Shown here piece after piece: positions 36,555 through 51,500 of a stretch of DNA of 64,000 nt. Origin of the DNA: Undaria pinnatifida (lineage: Eukaryota; Sar; Phaeophyceae; Laminariales; Alariaceae); the NCBI GenBank assembly GCA_012845835.1, contig JABAKD010000004.1:10799022-10863021 (forward strand), in the 5' to 3' direction. The position numbers were made by a program, and so were the translations under genes. Every line of letters starts with the position of its first letter. The stretch's first letter is position 1. The notes below the pieces were generated by a model, which was given only the letters and a program-made list of their open reading frames with translations, was not told the origin of the DNA and made no database searches.

Positions 36555-39500
36555 GTGCGTACACGTGGCGTTGAAAAATTGCCGCACCCTATAGCAATTC
36601 ACACAACTTTTACGTACACTTGAGAAGGCGTGCTGAGCTGAGTGGCCATTTCGGCGTCACCCTAGTCACCACCCACCACCGGCGCGCCATGGAGTGCAGT
36701 AAAGCTATACGTAGCGATGTATCACGGTAGTCCTTGTCGGAGCACCCGGGCCATTCGTTTTCCCTTGGTACGGTGGTTCAGCGGGCACGCTACGGCTTGA
36801 TATGTACTGGGTTCGCCCTCGAATCTGTGTCGCGTCCTTTATTCACGTTGCTTCAAAAATCCTGAACGCCACTCGTAACTCGTGAGAAACCTGCTGCGGT
36901 AGTCTATCGCCTACAAGCAAGTAGATAAATCATACCTTGTACGGTAGAGAGAAATAGAAATGAACCCGCAGTTTGGCGACAATCTATTTACGCTTGGAAA
37001 CAATCGGAGGACAAAAAAACATCCCAGTAAAATTCCAAGCAGTTTGTCTGTGACGAAGGTGGAGGCAGACTAACGGCTCGCACACGATTACGTGAGCGGA
37101 AAAAGAGTGCACAAAGGGTGCCGACACTTGTTTTTCGCTGAACAGCCGGCCGGACAGCTTGTCTGCTGTCTTTCGCTGCAGAGTACACGGTCTCTATCCC
37201 ACACCGCCACACCGAACGTGTCGGGGGACATTCCAGAGGATAGATATTTGGAAGCAGCGGGGTTAAACTTTCTCTTCTCGTGCTGTACTCAATGAATCAT
37301 AATGTTGTTTCCTCTGCTGCACTCTCGACCCCCCAGGATGAATCAGCACGGACTCTGGGTGTACTGATGCCGTTTGTTGGGTAGAAAGAACGGTGAAGAC
37401 AACACACGTCCCATAACAAATCTGGCTCCTGTGAAGGTTTCTATCAATAGCAGTGTTTGTGGCGTTTGTCGATACCTATGTACGTCACATAACAAATCTG
37501 GCTCCTGTGAAGGTTTCTAGCAGTGTGTATGGCGTTTGTCGACCGGGAGACTGATGGTGGCCTCGTATACGGCATGTTGGATCCCTTGTTGAGTGTAGCG
37601 TCCACCACAAGGGACAAGGTCCCAAAAAGTGGTCAAAATGGGGATATACACCAGTGAATGATACACAGCTGTGCGGAGAAATTTGAGGTCCCTTGTATAT
37701 CGCTTTTCATTATCGTGGGGTCCCGTCAAAGGGAACTAGAGAGATACAAACGTACGTATTACAAGGTTCCCCTCCGGGAAGTGCCTAGGGGAATGGCGCA
37801 AGAACGAAATCCAAGCATCCAACATCTAACTGACTGCCTGTGGGCAAATAAGATGTACCTGGTGGTAGTGAAAAACTATGTCCGTGTCCGCAGCTCGAGA
37901 AGCGGAGTGTGGGGAGGCGTCCTCCCGGGGACGGTTCGCTCTCTCCCCGTCGTGGTGGAGAACCGTAAAGAAGTGGTAATCCCATCAGTACGTGTCTAGC
38001 ACGAGTACAAGTACTCGCACGATGAGGAGTTTTTGTACAGGCGACTCTTATGCGGTAAAATTTGATTTTTTGCGTGGTGAAAAACAAATGGACGAAAGGT
38101 GGATTTTCAACCGGCAAAGAAAAAAACAGCAGTTGTTCCGTGCGCGGCCTTTCTATCGTGGTTGGTTTTGATATTTTTTCTTTGTTTCGTATGGGAATCA
38201 GCCATTTCAGAATAGGTGATGTACTCTTCTTGTCTTCTTAAGCCAGATATTGAACTTCACGGCGAGTGATCCACGCCAGGATAAGCAATAATCCCCCTTC
38301 ACCAGCTCATCGCAGAAAGTGCACGGAATGAGGGACTGTAGGGCTTCTAATAACGCTGAGATTGAGAAGCCCTCTCTCATGGAGCGCCTATATCCACTGC
38401 TGTTTGCTTTTTAGATTCAAGAAAAATCACGCTGGGATGCTTTTTGATCGTTGTCCGATTCAAAACCGTCCCCTCGAGGAGACGAATGTACTTTGCCTAG
38501 CGAAGTTCGAGTACCAACCAAACCATCGGTTTGCTGTTGTACGTATACTGCTGTACTGCTGTATGTAGCACAGTACACCACGTATGGGTATGCCACACGC
38601 GCATGGCGGTGTTGCCTTCTGTTGCTTGTACTGCTGGGCACGGTTCTAGCGTTGTCTGTGGTATCTGCATGTTCACTGTTGTCTGCGCATGGCTGGGTGT
38701 GTGCTCGCGGGGGGGGAAACACAAATTCATGATCGAAATAAGAACCATTGATGCGAAAGTCTTAAATCCGAACGGTCCTAACATCTTTGTCCAGAGTGGC
38801 GGTGCCGCCCAAAACAGCAGCAAAATACAGGTCATCGATTTCATATACGAAGCAGGCCCCGAAAAAACCAACTAGCCACACAGCAGTACGGCGCAGATGG
38901 ATGTGCCACACACGCACGGTGTTACCTGCTGGTTGTGCTGCTGGGCGGCAGCTTTTCAACGTTGTTGTGCCTCTGCGTGTTGGCTGTGCTCATGGCTGTG
39001 TCCATGAGAGGGCAAAAAACAGACCGGATGTTAATGTTACCTCTGGTTCTGGTACACGCGCCAAGGGTATAATACCATAAAAAAAGGTATATCCTTTGTA
39101 CGCGCCCACGATGCTGGATGTTGCGGAAACCCGGGGATTTGCCTTATCCATGCCCAAGGCCAAAAAAGTTTAAAAGGCTTGCCACACGCGACACACTGCA
39201 CGGATCGCGCCCAAACCTCCGGCAACGTGAGCCCGACGGTCGAATTGTGTCCACCCCACCCGACGTTTCGGACAAAGGTGCGAGCACGAAGAGATGTGTC
39301 CGAGTAAAAGAAGTGAAAATCACACGTATACACATACATGGAGGTATAATACCTTGGTACCAGTAAGGGACAGGCGTCGCCTGTGGAGTAGTCTATACGA
39401 AGGTGAATGTCGTACCTACTAAGGTCAAGGACGCGGGTTGGAATCCTCCCTGTTACTAGTATATATACCATACAAACGATAGAGCAGTGTAGTGGAAACT

Positions 39501-42500
39501 ACAGTAATAAATTTATAAAATAGGTATGATGTTAGATCTAGCTCAAAATTCCCGACCTGAGGTAAAAATGCCAACACTAACTATTATAATGGAGAACAAC
39601 AAGACATTTAGACTACATATTTTTTATAAAATAGGACCCCTCCCAATAAAAACTCACCCACATAGTATACTACAAGTACCGACAACGCAGCTTGTAAAGA
39701 TGAGTATTGACCCGAAAATTGTCGAACTCACAGCTGACGTCCTGAAAATATTTTTATATAATAGTGCATACTCGTGCTCGGAGGGACTTTTTCTTGCGGA
39801 GGAAATTAACTTCCAGGAAAGCGCGAGAGCGCGAGTTCGCAAAATTCGATGAAGATCGACGAGTAGCATAAAAAGCAGGGCTTTTCACGGCTGGGATCAC
39901 TTCTCGCTGGTCGGATCGGGTCAGTCAGGGTGACCCGACCCGACGCGTGAGATTTGAAAAGCTCCTGACCCGACGCGACCCGACCGTGAAGTTTCGACCA
40001 CCTTCTGACCCGACCCGACTCGACCCGCGAGTTTTTGAAAATCTCCTGAACCTGTTCGCGGGCCGTGTCATGGTCCTTGAAGAGTCCTGATAAAAAGCTG
40101 CAAATTGGGAACGCTGAACCCTATGCGCGATAAAAATGAAGGCGCGTAAATACCTGGGAGACCAAGGGAAGAGACCTGCTTGTGACCACGCTTGGCTTGT
40201 CCAGAAGGTAGCTGAGGGTAGAATCTCTTTTACGGGTTAAGCTGGAACGTAAGCAGCGGTAATTGAAAAAAATGAAAAAATGAAAGGAACCCTGCTGCCC
40301 CGACCACCTACTACTACCTGGTACTTACAGCAGTGGGTAGCCCATTTCAAGGAACCCCCGCGATAAGGGACAGTGGCATGCCAGGGTACCAGGTACAAGC
40401 GACGGCGCACTGATTTTGCCCACTCGATGTAAGGGTCCCCTATAGTGGGCGTAACGCTCACTACGGGAGTCCAGGTGGGTCAATATTATTCACCCTGCCT
40501 GTCTCCCGCGTGAGATCCGCCCATATATTGCCAGAAAAAGCTCCCCAAGTGCTAGATATGAGTGTTGTACCTCTTTCGGCAGACCATCCTGCTTTGCCAA
40601 AGTTTTTTTGCTCTGTACATCAGTATAGGCGGGCATGCTACAGCAGTACGAACACAACCACTATGGAATCTACGTAAGGAAGTACAGGAGCGATCGTCGG
40701 TATATATGGCGCCGCCGTTGTTCGTACCTTCCAGAAAGTGTGAGGTGCAAATGGGCAATGTAACAACGACCTGATTTCCTTCGCTTATCCGGTGGAATCG
40801 ACTCGAGCCTCGGTGTGTAGGCAGTGTTCGTGTTGTCGGTGTCAGTTACCTAATAATCGTCTCGTCTCATGCATACATCTACCGCTAGCGGAAGAACCCA
40901 CCTTCGAACCGTCTTCTCGTCCCCCATGTCGCATGCCGTCGTATCGGCCCTTCGTAAGGGATTTTGTTCCCCAAAGCGGTCGGGTCTATACTTTGCGGGA
41001 CCAAATTCTCCTTACGTAGTCGAGCCAAATTTAATAAGAGACGTTGGTGTATAGTCGAACTCTAACGCCGAACGATCTATGATATCATCCTCTCACGCAC
41101 CCCTTGGGTTTTCATAGAGATGTTGAGACGCTGAGGGGTGTTATTTGTTGGGGATCAAGGATGCGGTCACATGACGGCAAATAATATCGTGACGGCACGC
41201 CGTCGCGGGCTGCCGGCTGTGACTGACCGTCAGTCAATACCGTAGACGTATTTTTTGTACAGATACGTCTTCATTTTGTACCGGGGGTGTATCTGGAACG
41301 TTGGATGTCTTCCTTTATATGTAACAGTGTCATCTTCTCAAGCATGTTCTCACTTGTCACCTTGTCAAAGGGCACTCAACCAGTGTACCTAAGATGTTCG
41401 CGTATGCCTCTTACCCCATACCAGGGTATATGATTTGTTACTATTTTTTGGGTTGTACAAGAGACACGTGACAAGTCAGTGCACCCGTACCTGACAAGTC
41501 AGTACACCCGTACCCAGCTGCAAGTACAGCAGCGTACAAGGTATGATTTGGTCCAGTTACGTGTTACTTGCCATATTGTAATTCCTGGGGTGTCCCTACA
41601 CGTTAGAGATCAAGAGTTGTCGGAACCTGCCTGTGTCCTGACTAGCTTGTGCTGATCACGGCCTCGACTACCGCGATTACCTTATGTGAGAACAAGCGAG
41701 CAAAACGCTACAACAAGACATCAACAACAACTTTCTCATGCTATTCGCCTTATCTTATTCTTGCTCTTACTGTATATCTGTCTGTCTGTCTGCCTGTACA
41801 GGCATTACCCCTCGGAAGCATCCCTGGGAGATCGCGTGAAGCACGTCGGTCTTGCGCAGGCCTTGCTGTCTTTCGCCGACCGCTTTCGGCCACGCTCAGA
41901 TAACGGTAAGCTGCCAGAGATGCCCGTGTTGGTGGTGTTGGTAGTGATGGTGTTGGCGCTGTTGGTGATAGAGGGGATGGGGGGGGGGGGGTGAAGGGGG
42001 TGTTGATGGAGGTGGTATAGGTGGCGGCGGTAGCGCTCATGGGGGTGGGGTTGGTTCCGGTGGTGTTGGTAGTAGTAGTGGGGATGGTCGAAGGGAGACG
42101 GGGTGTTGGTGGTGGTGGTGGTCATAGTAGTCGTGTTGATAGTGACAGTGGTGATTGCAGTTGTTAGTGATGGTGAAGATGGTAATGGTGTTTCTGTGTG
42201 ATGCTGTTTGTGACAGCGACAATGGCACTGGTGGTTGTGTGGAAGTGGGGTTGTGCGGGTTGCTGTGTGTTTGTCATGCCCGCATTTTTTTTCCGATTTG
42301 TCGTTTCAAAGTTCCATCTCCCCCGCCCCCGCCCCTTGGTAACCCCTGTGGCAGTTTCCTTTTTGTTTACGTTCGTTCACGTCCACCCTCCCGATTCCTG
42401 GCGGCCCGCCCACCCCCCACGTTGTTTCCTCCCCAATGCCGACACGACCGTGTCTCCTATAGATTCGGAGGCGGAAGCTTCTGCGGGAAGTAGAGGGGGG

Positions 42501-45500
42501 AAGAGAGGGGGTCTTGTGTCGTCGGCGAGGGTAGAGATTGTCAGAACCAAAAGGCACTGTCATGGTTTCTTGGAGTGCGAGCCGGGTTTGTGGCTGGTGA
42601 TGGTCGTGGCTGTCCGGGGGGAAAGAGGAAGGGGAGGTGAGAGGTTGTTTTTGGCGTCTGAATTGTTCGTTTTGATGGTGTTGGATATCGTATCGAAGAT
42701 TTCGATGTTTTTTTAATCGAAATATATCGAGCTTTGATATACGGCATCGAGCGTGGTTTGCCCTCCATCCCGTGGATTCCCCGTAGTTTTTCTGGCCGAT
42801 GCTGAACGTTCGATGTCCATCACTACTTCGTACTGCTTTCGTGGTATGGTATCGATGTATTCACTAGTATACTCTTCTGTAGGGCTATTGCTCCATGTGC
42901 TAGGGGTCATTCTTCAATCAAGTCCTTCGATGCTGTCGTCCATGAGCCAACAAAGTACCCACAAGGTCCTGAATTCCGCCTCGCAAGCGGCTTTTACCAG
43001 TACGAAGCTCACCCTGCATGAGACTCGCCGAACACCTCACGGCGCTTCGCCCTTGACGCAAGCAATGTCTGCCTGGTCGGTGAAAACACCACGTGCTCCG
43101 TCCCGACATTGTGGGGATGCGAGGGTCATACCACTATGGTCATACGATCACGGCCATGCACGCCAATGAGTACCCCCCCCCCCTTCCCTTCCCCCCCCGT
43201 CTCCACCCTCCCCCCCTTCCGCAACAGCTCGAAACCCAGAGAGTGAGGACGGCCGGTCTAGCCCCCACAGTAGAACATCTTCATCCTCTTCTTCTTCCTC
43301 TCGTAGCCGCCTTCGAACCGTTGTGTTTGGACGCAGTAACACTGCGCCCTTTCCGACGCTGGAATCCGAGCAACGTCGTGGGAATGCTGGTGGGGGTGGT
43401 GGTGGTGGTGGTAGTGGCAGCGGTGCGAGGCGTCGGGGGGACAATACTTCGCGTTTTGGTGGTGCTGGTGATCGGGATGATGGTGGGGGTGGTGGTGGCG
43501 GTGGGGATGGGGGCAATGGGGAGGGGGAGGAGGGGCGGGATAATTGGGTGGATGAGACGGGATTGCGCGCGGCGATAGCTAGGGCGTATGATACGTTCGC
43601 GCTCATGCACGGGGCCGTGTCAGTTGCTCTGGATGCGCCGACTAGGGTTGGAGATGATGGGGCTGGTAGTGGTGGTGCTGGTCGCGATGGTCATGGTTGG
43701 GGCGGTGTTGCTGATGGTGGTGTTGATGGTGTTGTCGGGGGTGGTGACGATGTTGGCCGTGACTGTGCCGTTTCCGGGTACGAGGTTCTCCGGCGGCTCG
43801 CATCGGCGCGGAAGAGGCTGCGCAAGGCTAGGGGGGCTACATATGACGTGCGTATATGCACGCATGCGCGCGGGTGTCGCTGTTGTTGTTGCTTGTTGTT
43901 GTTACCTGTTGTTGTTGTTGTTGCTGTTGCTGTAGCTCTTGCGCTTGTGCTTGTCCTCGTTTTTCTTGCTTTTTGTACTGCTGGCATCGCTGCTGTTGCC
44001 GTGGTTGATATCGTTGCTATTGGTTGCGTCCGTTCTACAAAAATACACGCAGATCATGGAACCCCCCCCCCCCCCCCCCGCCGCCGCCACCCGTCGCCCC
44101 CTCCACCCTCTTCCCCCCACATCTTTCCCTCCGCCTCCACCCCTATGTCTTAACCCACTACCGCCCCTCGGAACTCAAATCCCAAGGCTCCACTCCTGGA
44201 ACGTAGAGAAGAACAATCCGACCGCATGGAAAAGGAGGCGGGGAATGTGGCGGGGGCGGGCGAGGGGGGGGACGGCTGCCGACTGAAACGGGAGTTGGTG
44301 GAGAATCGGATCAGGGAGGCGGAGGAAGAGGTGGCTGGTCTCCTGCGGGTATCTCCGGCGGTGCGGTTAAGGGTGAGTGGTTGGTTGGTTGGTTGGTTGG
44401 TTTTGTGGGTGCGTTGGTTGGTCGGTTGATGTTGATTGGCTCATTAGAACACATACACGGAAGAGGTACACTAACCGTTGTTTTTTTCCTACCAAGGTTG
44501 TTGGCTTGAGGAGCTCTATTTGTGTCCGACACTGAAAAAAAAAAAGTATTTCGAGCAGTCCTATGGCCTAGGTGTCGTAATATGTATATATATTCGTCAT
44601 TGCAAAACAAAGAATGATACAAAATTCCGATGAGATTGGGTCAAGATGGGTTAAGGAATCTCCCGTCATCCAAAAAAACACGTTTTATGCGGAAAGTGCC
44701 GCCTCTGTCGTGCCCCGGGTCTTGGTTGATTGGCTGCTTTGGTTCGGTCGGTGGATTAATTGCTTTGGTTGAGTTGGTTATTGTTGGTGAGTAGTCGGTT
44801 GAATAAGTTGCTTTTGCGATGTACCAACTTTGGTTCAATGGGAGTTGTGTAGGGGAACATGTAATGATAATAGTGTTGAAGTCGTCGAAGGCGACAGTCC
44901 AAGGTCGAGGCCAACCCCACCCCACGGAAAAGCGGCTAAATTATTGGTCAAGAAACACGATTTGCTGCCCTTTTTTTTTAATGTTTTGACCTATTTTTTT
45001 TCCGTGGGTTGACTGGCCTTGGATTTATGCCATTGGTGGGTTTCGATACTATTTTTGCTTTTTTTTTTCTACCCAACAGAGGTTGAAAAACGCAAGCACC
45101 CTGTTGGAAATCGCGCGAACACCGTGATAATAGTGTGTTGGTTGGTTGGGTTGATTCGTTGATTGGCTGGTTGGTTGGTTGGTTGGTTGGTTGGTTGGTG
45201 GGTTGCATTTTTGGTTAGACGGTTGACTGAGTGAGTGAGTGAGCGGGTGGTTGACTGGCTATTTGACGAACCGACGGACTGTCTGACTGATTGATTTCGA
45301 GACGGGTTGTTATTATCATTATTATCATTATTATCATTGTTGTTGTTAGTAGTACTATTATGATTATTATTTATCCTCCTGCGGATGGGGAAATGTAAAT
45401 CACTACACTTCCACTTTTTTTTATACACGTCGTGTGTCGATTTAACTCAATATATACGACACACAACTCGTAATGCGCGCGATCGGAGTATCACACACAG

Positions 45501-48500
45501 CTTGCAAAGATGAGTTTCGACCAAATCTTCGATCTCACAGCTGGAGTGTATTTTCATTTTTTATAATATATACGTGGTATTATTTATAACCACGTTGCTG
45601 TGTTTGCGCGTTCGTCTCCACCCCACCCCGCGCGAACATCTCTTCGTGCGTAGGAAACCCTGGCGTCTTTTTTTGAAGGGTATCTCCCGGGGGCGGGTCT
45701 CGCGCAGCCCCATTTTCACCTCGACATGGGTTACCCCCAGTCCCTGCCTGTGGTGAGTGGAAATCTTGTGGGAAATGATTCTGCGCTCGAGGTCCCTCTA
45801 TTGCGCCGGTTGAGTAGTGCCGGCTACCCGCTATAGTGCCTGTGAGACCGCTTGGCACAGCTGGGAGACAACCAGTAGTGGCGGTATGCTTGAGCAGTGC
45901 CGTTTTTCGCTACAGTGCTGTTATTTCCCTCTATAGTGCACATATCGGCACTATCGAGGGACCACTTCCGTAGTATACAGTGCAGAGAACCAATGTAGAA
46001 CATGATGAAAAAATGTTTATTGCGTGGGCCTCACCAAGCTGCCCGGCTGCTGGGGCACGAGATGTGTCCGGGAGGTGACGCATGAAGCTACATGAGACGC
46101 TCTCTGCGATAGAGGAGGGCACGCCAGCTAGCGCTGGATTGCGAAGGCAATCGAGTGAAATGGACGCACGACGTCTTCATGAAAATACGTGGAAATGTGG
46201 TGAGCTTAAGCTCTGTGTTTCCCCATCAGCCGGAGAAAGGAAAAAAAAAAAGGGGAAAAAAAGAGGGAAAAAAAAGGTACCGCCGGAGAATTAAAAAAAA
46301 AGGGGGGGGGGGAAAAGGTACCGTCGGAGGATGAAAAAAAAAGGAAGAAAAAAAGGAGGAAAAAAAAGGTACCGTCGGAGGATTAAAAAAAAAAGGAAAA
46401 AAAAAAGGGGTAAAAAAAGGGAAAAAAAAAAGGTACACACCTCCATTTTTTTTTGTCTGATACGTACTTTTTTCCGAATGACGGGGCTCCTTTGAGACAT
46501 CCCATGGTAAAGGTGCAGGATCATCGATCTGTCCCTGAGGTCCTCGCATGAGGAGCTCAATATCTCACCCGACAAATAGGCTTCGAAGGCGTTCGTCCGC
46601 ACAACCCGACCAAGGCTTGTATGCCTTAGTTCTAAAACAATATGTATTCGTGAAATTTGCTTCACTAACCGGTAGTTCCCTCTCTTGAGGAGCTCAATCG
46701 CCCAGGGACTTTTTGGCCCAGTCATACAATTGCAACCCCTACCGTGGGATGACTCCTTTACCCAAAAGCGTCGATTTTTTTTTCGTTATGTTTTTCGCAC
46801 GACTTTCGTCGTGTGCCCAGGCGATGGACTTTTGTTTATCACTAAAACACTGGTCGCTTTTCGTACTCAAAATCCGTTTGGGGGTGACGTATTTGACAGA
46901 GCTCCTTGAGAGGTTAAGATCCTCAGAAAGATGAAAAAAGGTGCACGCTTGCCGCAGCTAGGTATTCTGACACGCGCTCAGCACGATGATAACTGTGTTG
47001 CACGCTCTTCCGAGCAGGTTATGGCCTTTCTGGAGGTACCTAGCATAGCGGCAAAATAACCGAGGGCGTGTTTTTTAGGGTGCAACGTCGATGCTACGGT
47101 ATCATGAAAGGTTCACTTTTTTTGCCCTGCCTGCCAAGGTTGTTGGCTTGCTAAACTACTCTTATTCCTCGGCCAAGAAGTGACTTATCAATAGAGTACT
47201 ACTGGAAGTGCAACCAAGATGAACAAAACCCATGGCCGACGCATGACAGAAAGTAAACATTGTTCCAAAAAAACCCCACAAAACTCCGACGATTTGCGGG
47301 TTGTAAACCCACTTAAAGCCCCAGAATCGCCCCCCCGTACTAATACCAAGTGTTTTGTCCCCAAAAAAGGGTTTCCAGTGGTAAAGGGTTGTAAACCCAA
47401 TTAGAGCCCCAGAATCCCCCCCCCCCGTACTAATACCAAGTGTTTTGTCCCCCAAAAGGGGTTTCCAGTGGTAAAGGGTTGTAAACCCACGTAGAGCCCC
47501 AAAATCCCCCCCGGACTAATACCAAGTATTTTTTCCCCAAAAAGGGGTTTCCAATTGTAAGGTAGCGCCTTTAGAACTGGAAACCCTTTTTGGGGACAAT
47601 TTCACTTGAACTTATTTTAGGGAGGGGTTTTGTTCGTATTTGTTTTTCAGCCAAAAAGTGCTACCCCGGGCAGCCCTAGCTAGCACGCGTCGGAATGTGG
47701 TTGGTTTCAAAGAGCTGGGGATGTCGCAAGCTAAAAAGGGGGGGGGGGGGGGGAGAGGGAGGGGGGGAGCTCTTGAAAACTGAAGACGAACTATTATAGT
47801 TAGCCAACCCTCAAGTAACCCGGCAAGTGAACATCGACCAGCCCCAACGAAGTCATAGTTTCGCTTACAACCTTCCCCTCCGGGATTTGGTTTGGCTTCT
47901 AAAATCCGCGGGGGTGTCAGTCGCACGTATGGAAAACCGGGGGAGGGGGGACAATGGAAAAACCAAAGGAAAAAAAAAAAGCCGCTCGGCAGGTATCACC
48001 GACCAGCACAGACGAGTTTATGGTTAGTCTAACCGAAGGAAAATGAAAGCCGCTCAGCAGGTATCACCGACCAGCACAGACGAGTTTATGGTTAGTTATT
48101 CGTTCTGTGGGGTACCTAGGTACCTAGGTACACACCCGTGCATCACCAATAACCGGTTACAATAGGATGTGGTTCCTGGGTACCCTAGAGTAGATGCCCT
48201 ACGAAACGAGCCCTAGAAAATAGCAATAAGCGTGGGAGTAAAAAGCAAAGCAGCCCGCGCCCCACCTTACCGCCGTTATCGCCGTCCTTGCTTGTTTCCG
48301 CAGGACCTTTACCGCCGCCAGCTGGGCTTGCGCATGCGGCACAGAGTGCGCCGTAGAATACGCTCTCTTCTTGCCGCCGGTGACTGCAGCGGTAACTCCA
48401 GCGGTACCTGTGGCGGTAATTATGGCGGTAGCGGTAACTGTGGTGGTAGCTTTGGCGGTATCGGCAACGGAATCGGTAAAGGTATAGGTATCGGTGATGG

Positions 48501-51500
48501 CATCGATAACGGTAACGGTAACGGTATCGGTAACGGTATCGGTAACGGTATCGGTAACGGTATCGGTGACGGTATCGGTAACGATATCGGTAACGGTGGC
48601 GGTAACGGTAGCGGTAACAATAGCGACCGCGGCTTTCACGTAGAAGTCGACGTTGCCGTAACTGTTGCAGGCGGGGCGCTACTTCTTGCCTGCACCACAG
48701 AGGAGCCTGCGGCAGTACCAAATGATGGTGGCGGTGGCTGGGACTTTGGCTCAACCGGTGCCTCCTCGAGCACTGAGAGCGAAGGGAGCGGTGGGGGGCT
48801 CTGGAGTGTGTCTGGAGGAGAGGAGGGAGGGGGAGGAGGACGGGGAAAAGGAGGGGAGGGTGGACAAGGATTAGGAGGAGGAGGAGGGGGAAGAGAATCA
48901 GCAGTAGGAGGAGGAGAGGTAAGAGAAACAGGAGGAGAAGGAGGGGAAGGGGGGGGAGGGGGGGGGGATGAGCGTGACCTAGCAGCAGCAGCAACGGTTA
49001 AAATGCTAAAGCCGGCCAAAACGTTCGGCATGACGACCGAAATATCGGACAAGACTCAGGAGGAGGGCGATTTTTTTATGGAGGGGAGGGAGGCATCTCT
49101 CCTCGTGGGTTACCTTTGCGCCGCAGCCGCCACCGCAGAAATCACGAAAGCTACGACGGCAACAGCAGCAGCGGCGGTGGGCGGTAACGGTAGCCGTAAG
49201 GGTAGCGGTAGCGGTAATGGCGGTGGTAACAGTGTTGATATCGGTAACCGTATTGGCAACGGTAACGGCATCGTTTGCGGTATCGGCAATGCCGTCGATG
49301 GCATCAGCGGCGGTGGCGGCGGTGTTTGTGGAGCCCCTCCGGCGTCAAAAGGTCTCCTGTGCCGGGACGGGAAGCTGGCGCCGTGCGATGGCTCTGTGTG
49401 CCTAGAAAAAAATGGCGGTGAGACGAGTAGTAGTAGTAGTAACCCTACCCTTACCCCCACTCGCTCCCCTGCCCCCAACCTTCCCATGAACACGCCCTTC
49501 ATAGCCCTCGCTTGCTGATCCCATCTGACACATGCTACTGTAGAGGTGCGCCGTATCTTCCCTGCAAGATTCTTGGCTTGAGGAGTTGCATACTTTTTTT
49601 TTTTTCCGAGTAAACTGAAAAATGAAAGATGCCAACCGATGAACAAACCCCATATTTGTACCTAGGCATTCAAACGAATATTTTTGCGAAAAAACTGAAA
49701 ATTCCGACGAATTTAGGTTAGTAACCCCTTTAGAGCTCCAAAATCCTTCCCTACACTATAACATCAAACAAGTTTTCCTCGCTAAAAAATTTCCAGTTGT
49801 GGAGGCGTCAAGTAGCCCCATCATTTGGAAAAAAAAATAGCAAAAAAGTGGTATACCGCTCGCCTTTCCCAGTCCCGACCGAGCCTTGATTTGAGATGAT
49901 GGGTGGTGATGGATGCGTTCTACGCTAACGCCAGGAGATTGATTATATCTTCATCTAAATAGAGTAAACACGCGCAACCGGAGTATCACGCAGCTTGCGA
50001 AGGTGAGTGTCTACCCCTTGAATTGGCCGAACTCACAGCTGACGTATCTGATCACAGCTGACGCATTTGAATCATTTTTCTGTAGTCATAGTACCAATAG
50101 TACTTGATAGTACGATAGCGGTGCTATTTACTCATTAACTCTTTTTTTTTATGGAGGCGTTCTACGGTAGCCCCCTGCAGTTTTTCTTGAACAAAATCGC
50201 CGCGTTGGAACCAGCTCCCGGCCGGGTATCTCCTGAAATACGCTGCCCCCTGCCAGCCGGACGTCATCGTTCGATCGTCCTTTGCAAACAAAAAATACAT
50301 ACCGAAGATCTGCTTTTTGTAGCATGCTTCCTCGTGTCGAGCAGCCATGAAACGTTCGTCAAAGAAAATCTCTGGTTTTGGGGGAGGGTGTACTCTATCG
50401 CTGTTTTTTTTTTTCTGGGGGGGGGGTGTACTCAGTCGCTGGTTTAGGGGGCGGGGCTGTCGTAGATTCAGTCAAAAATTGCGCGCTGAAGCTGATGAAG
50501 AAAGTCCTTGAAGTATTTTTATATAATACCAGGACCAACCATTGTAGTAGAGAAAAACAAAATATGTATGCATATATTTTGTTTCAAACAAAAGAATAGG
50601 ACCCCTCCCATTAAGAAAAAACTCACCCACACAGTATATTGTAAGTACCAACAACGCAGCTTGCGAAGATGAGGATTGACCCGAAATTCGCCGAACTCAC
50701 GGCTGACGTCGTTAGAATATTTTTATAAAATCCAATGGCCTAGCGATACATATCGTAAAACGCGAACCGTACGGTAGGGGTCCCCCGATAAGGCGGTCTG
50801 ACGTAAGGCGGTATACCGATATTTGGCGGTATCCCGGTAAAAGGCTTAGCGCGACTGGGGAATTGCACTCCTACACCCGGTGTGAATAGTGCGGGTCCCC
50901 CCGATAAGGCGGTCATGTTGCTATCGCACCCCACCGCTTTACTGAGGGGGGGCTACTGTATTCCAGCAGTGTTGGGAGGAAGGGGAGAGGGAGGGGGGGG
51001 GAGGGGGGGGGTGAGTGAGGGAGGGGGAGGGAGTGATGAGCCACAAGAGTCAGATACTTCGGAGCCGGTCTTTTTGGGAGGCGGCTGCGTGCCGGAGCCG
51101 GCGCAAACTGCCTCCCGACCGGTGTTGTCGATAAGGCGCCGTAACAAAATACACGCTCTGACCCCCCCCTGTTCTGAGCGGATTGTTTGAGAAATTACGG
51201 TTACATGAGTGATGGGTGGGTGGGTGGGTGGGTGGCTGGGTGGCTGGGTGGCTGGTACATGGATGGGTAGTGGATGGATGGGGGCGGAGGTGGATGGCTG
51301 AACTGGATGGATGGATTGGATATGTGGGTAGGTGGGTGGAGAGGTGGATGTATGGGTGAATGAGGGGTGGTGGGTAAGTGGATGGGTGGAGGGATGGGAG
51401 GATTGGCGTTTACGGTAGAGTTAGCGCGTGGACGGTAGCATTGGCGCGTGGTACAATGAAACAAGGTTGTACCCCCGGTTGTTGAGGATTTTTAACCAGA

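Larger units (their letters stand above)
45753..48303 (+). other. CCZ1 intron 6
   Basis: 2.55 kb. It contains A-rich GGTACCGTCGGAGGAT tandem units (46,217-46,435), three 90-bp tandem repeats (47,299-47,570), an inverted copy beside them, and a 68-bp tandem duplication just before exon 7 (47,960-48,097). No exon recognised. Confidence 0.7.

Noticed and set aside
39370..39460. Possible tRNA (GGGTTGGAATCC near 39,430)
   Set aside because: T-stem pairing is imperfect and the other arms cannot be drawn.
39037..39471. 144-codon minus-strand open frame in CCZ1 intron 1
   Set aside because: No recognised motif, no splice or homology support, and the interval is repeat-like; considered chance.
42713..43110. 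Idea that the 43 kb repeat is a retrotransposon RNase H or integrase fragment
   Set aside because: No catalytic motif or consistent frame could be recognised in any copy.
45080..45126. Candidate CCZ1 exon after a strong acceptor (TCTACCCAACAG)
   Set aside because: Using it would shift the phase of the next exon away from ETLASFFEGYL, the conserved reading. Exon 5 joins exon 6 directly in phase 0.
46470..46725. Open minus-strand frame without stops in CCZ1 intron 6
   Set aside because: About 85 codons with no domain recognised and A-rich repeat directly downstream; could be a transposon relic but nothing supports it.
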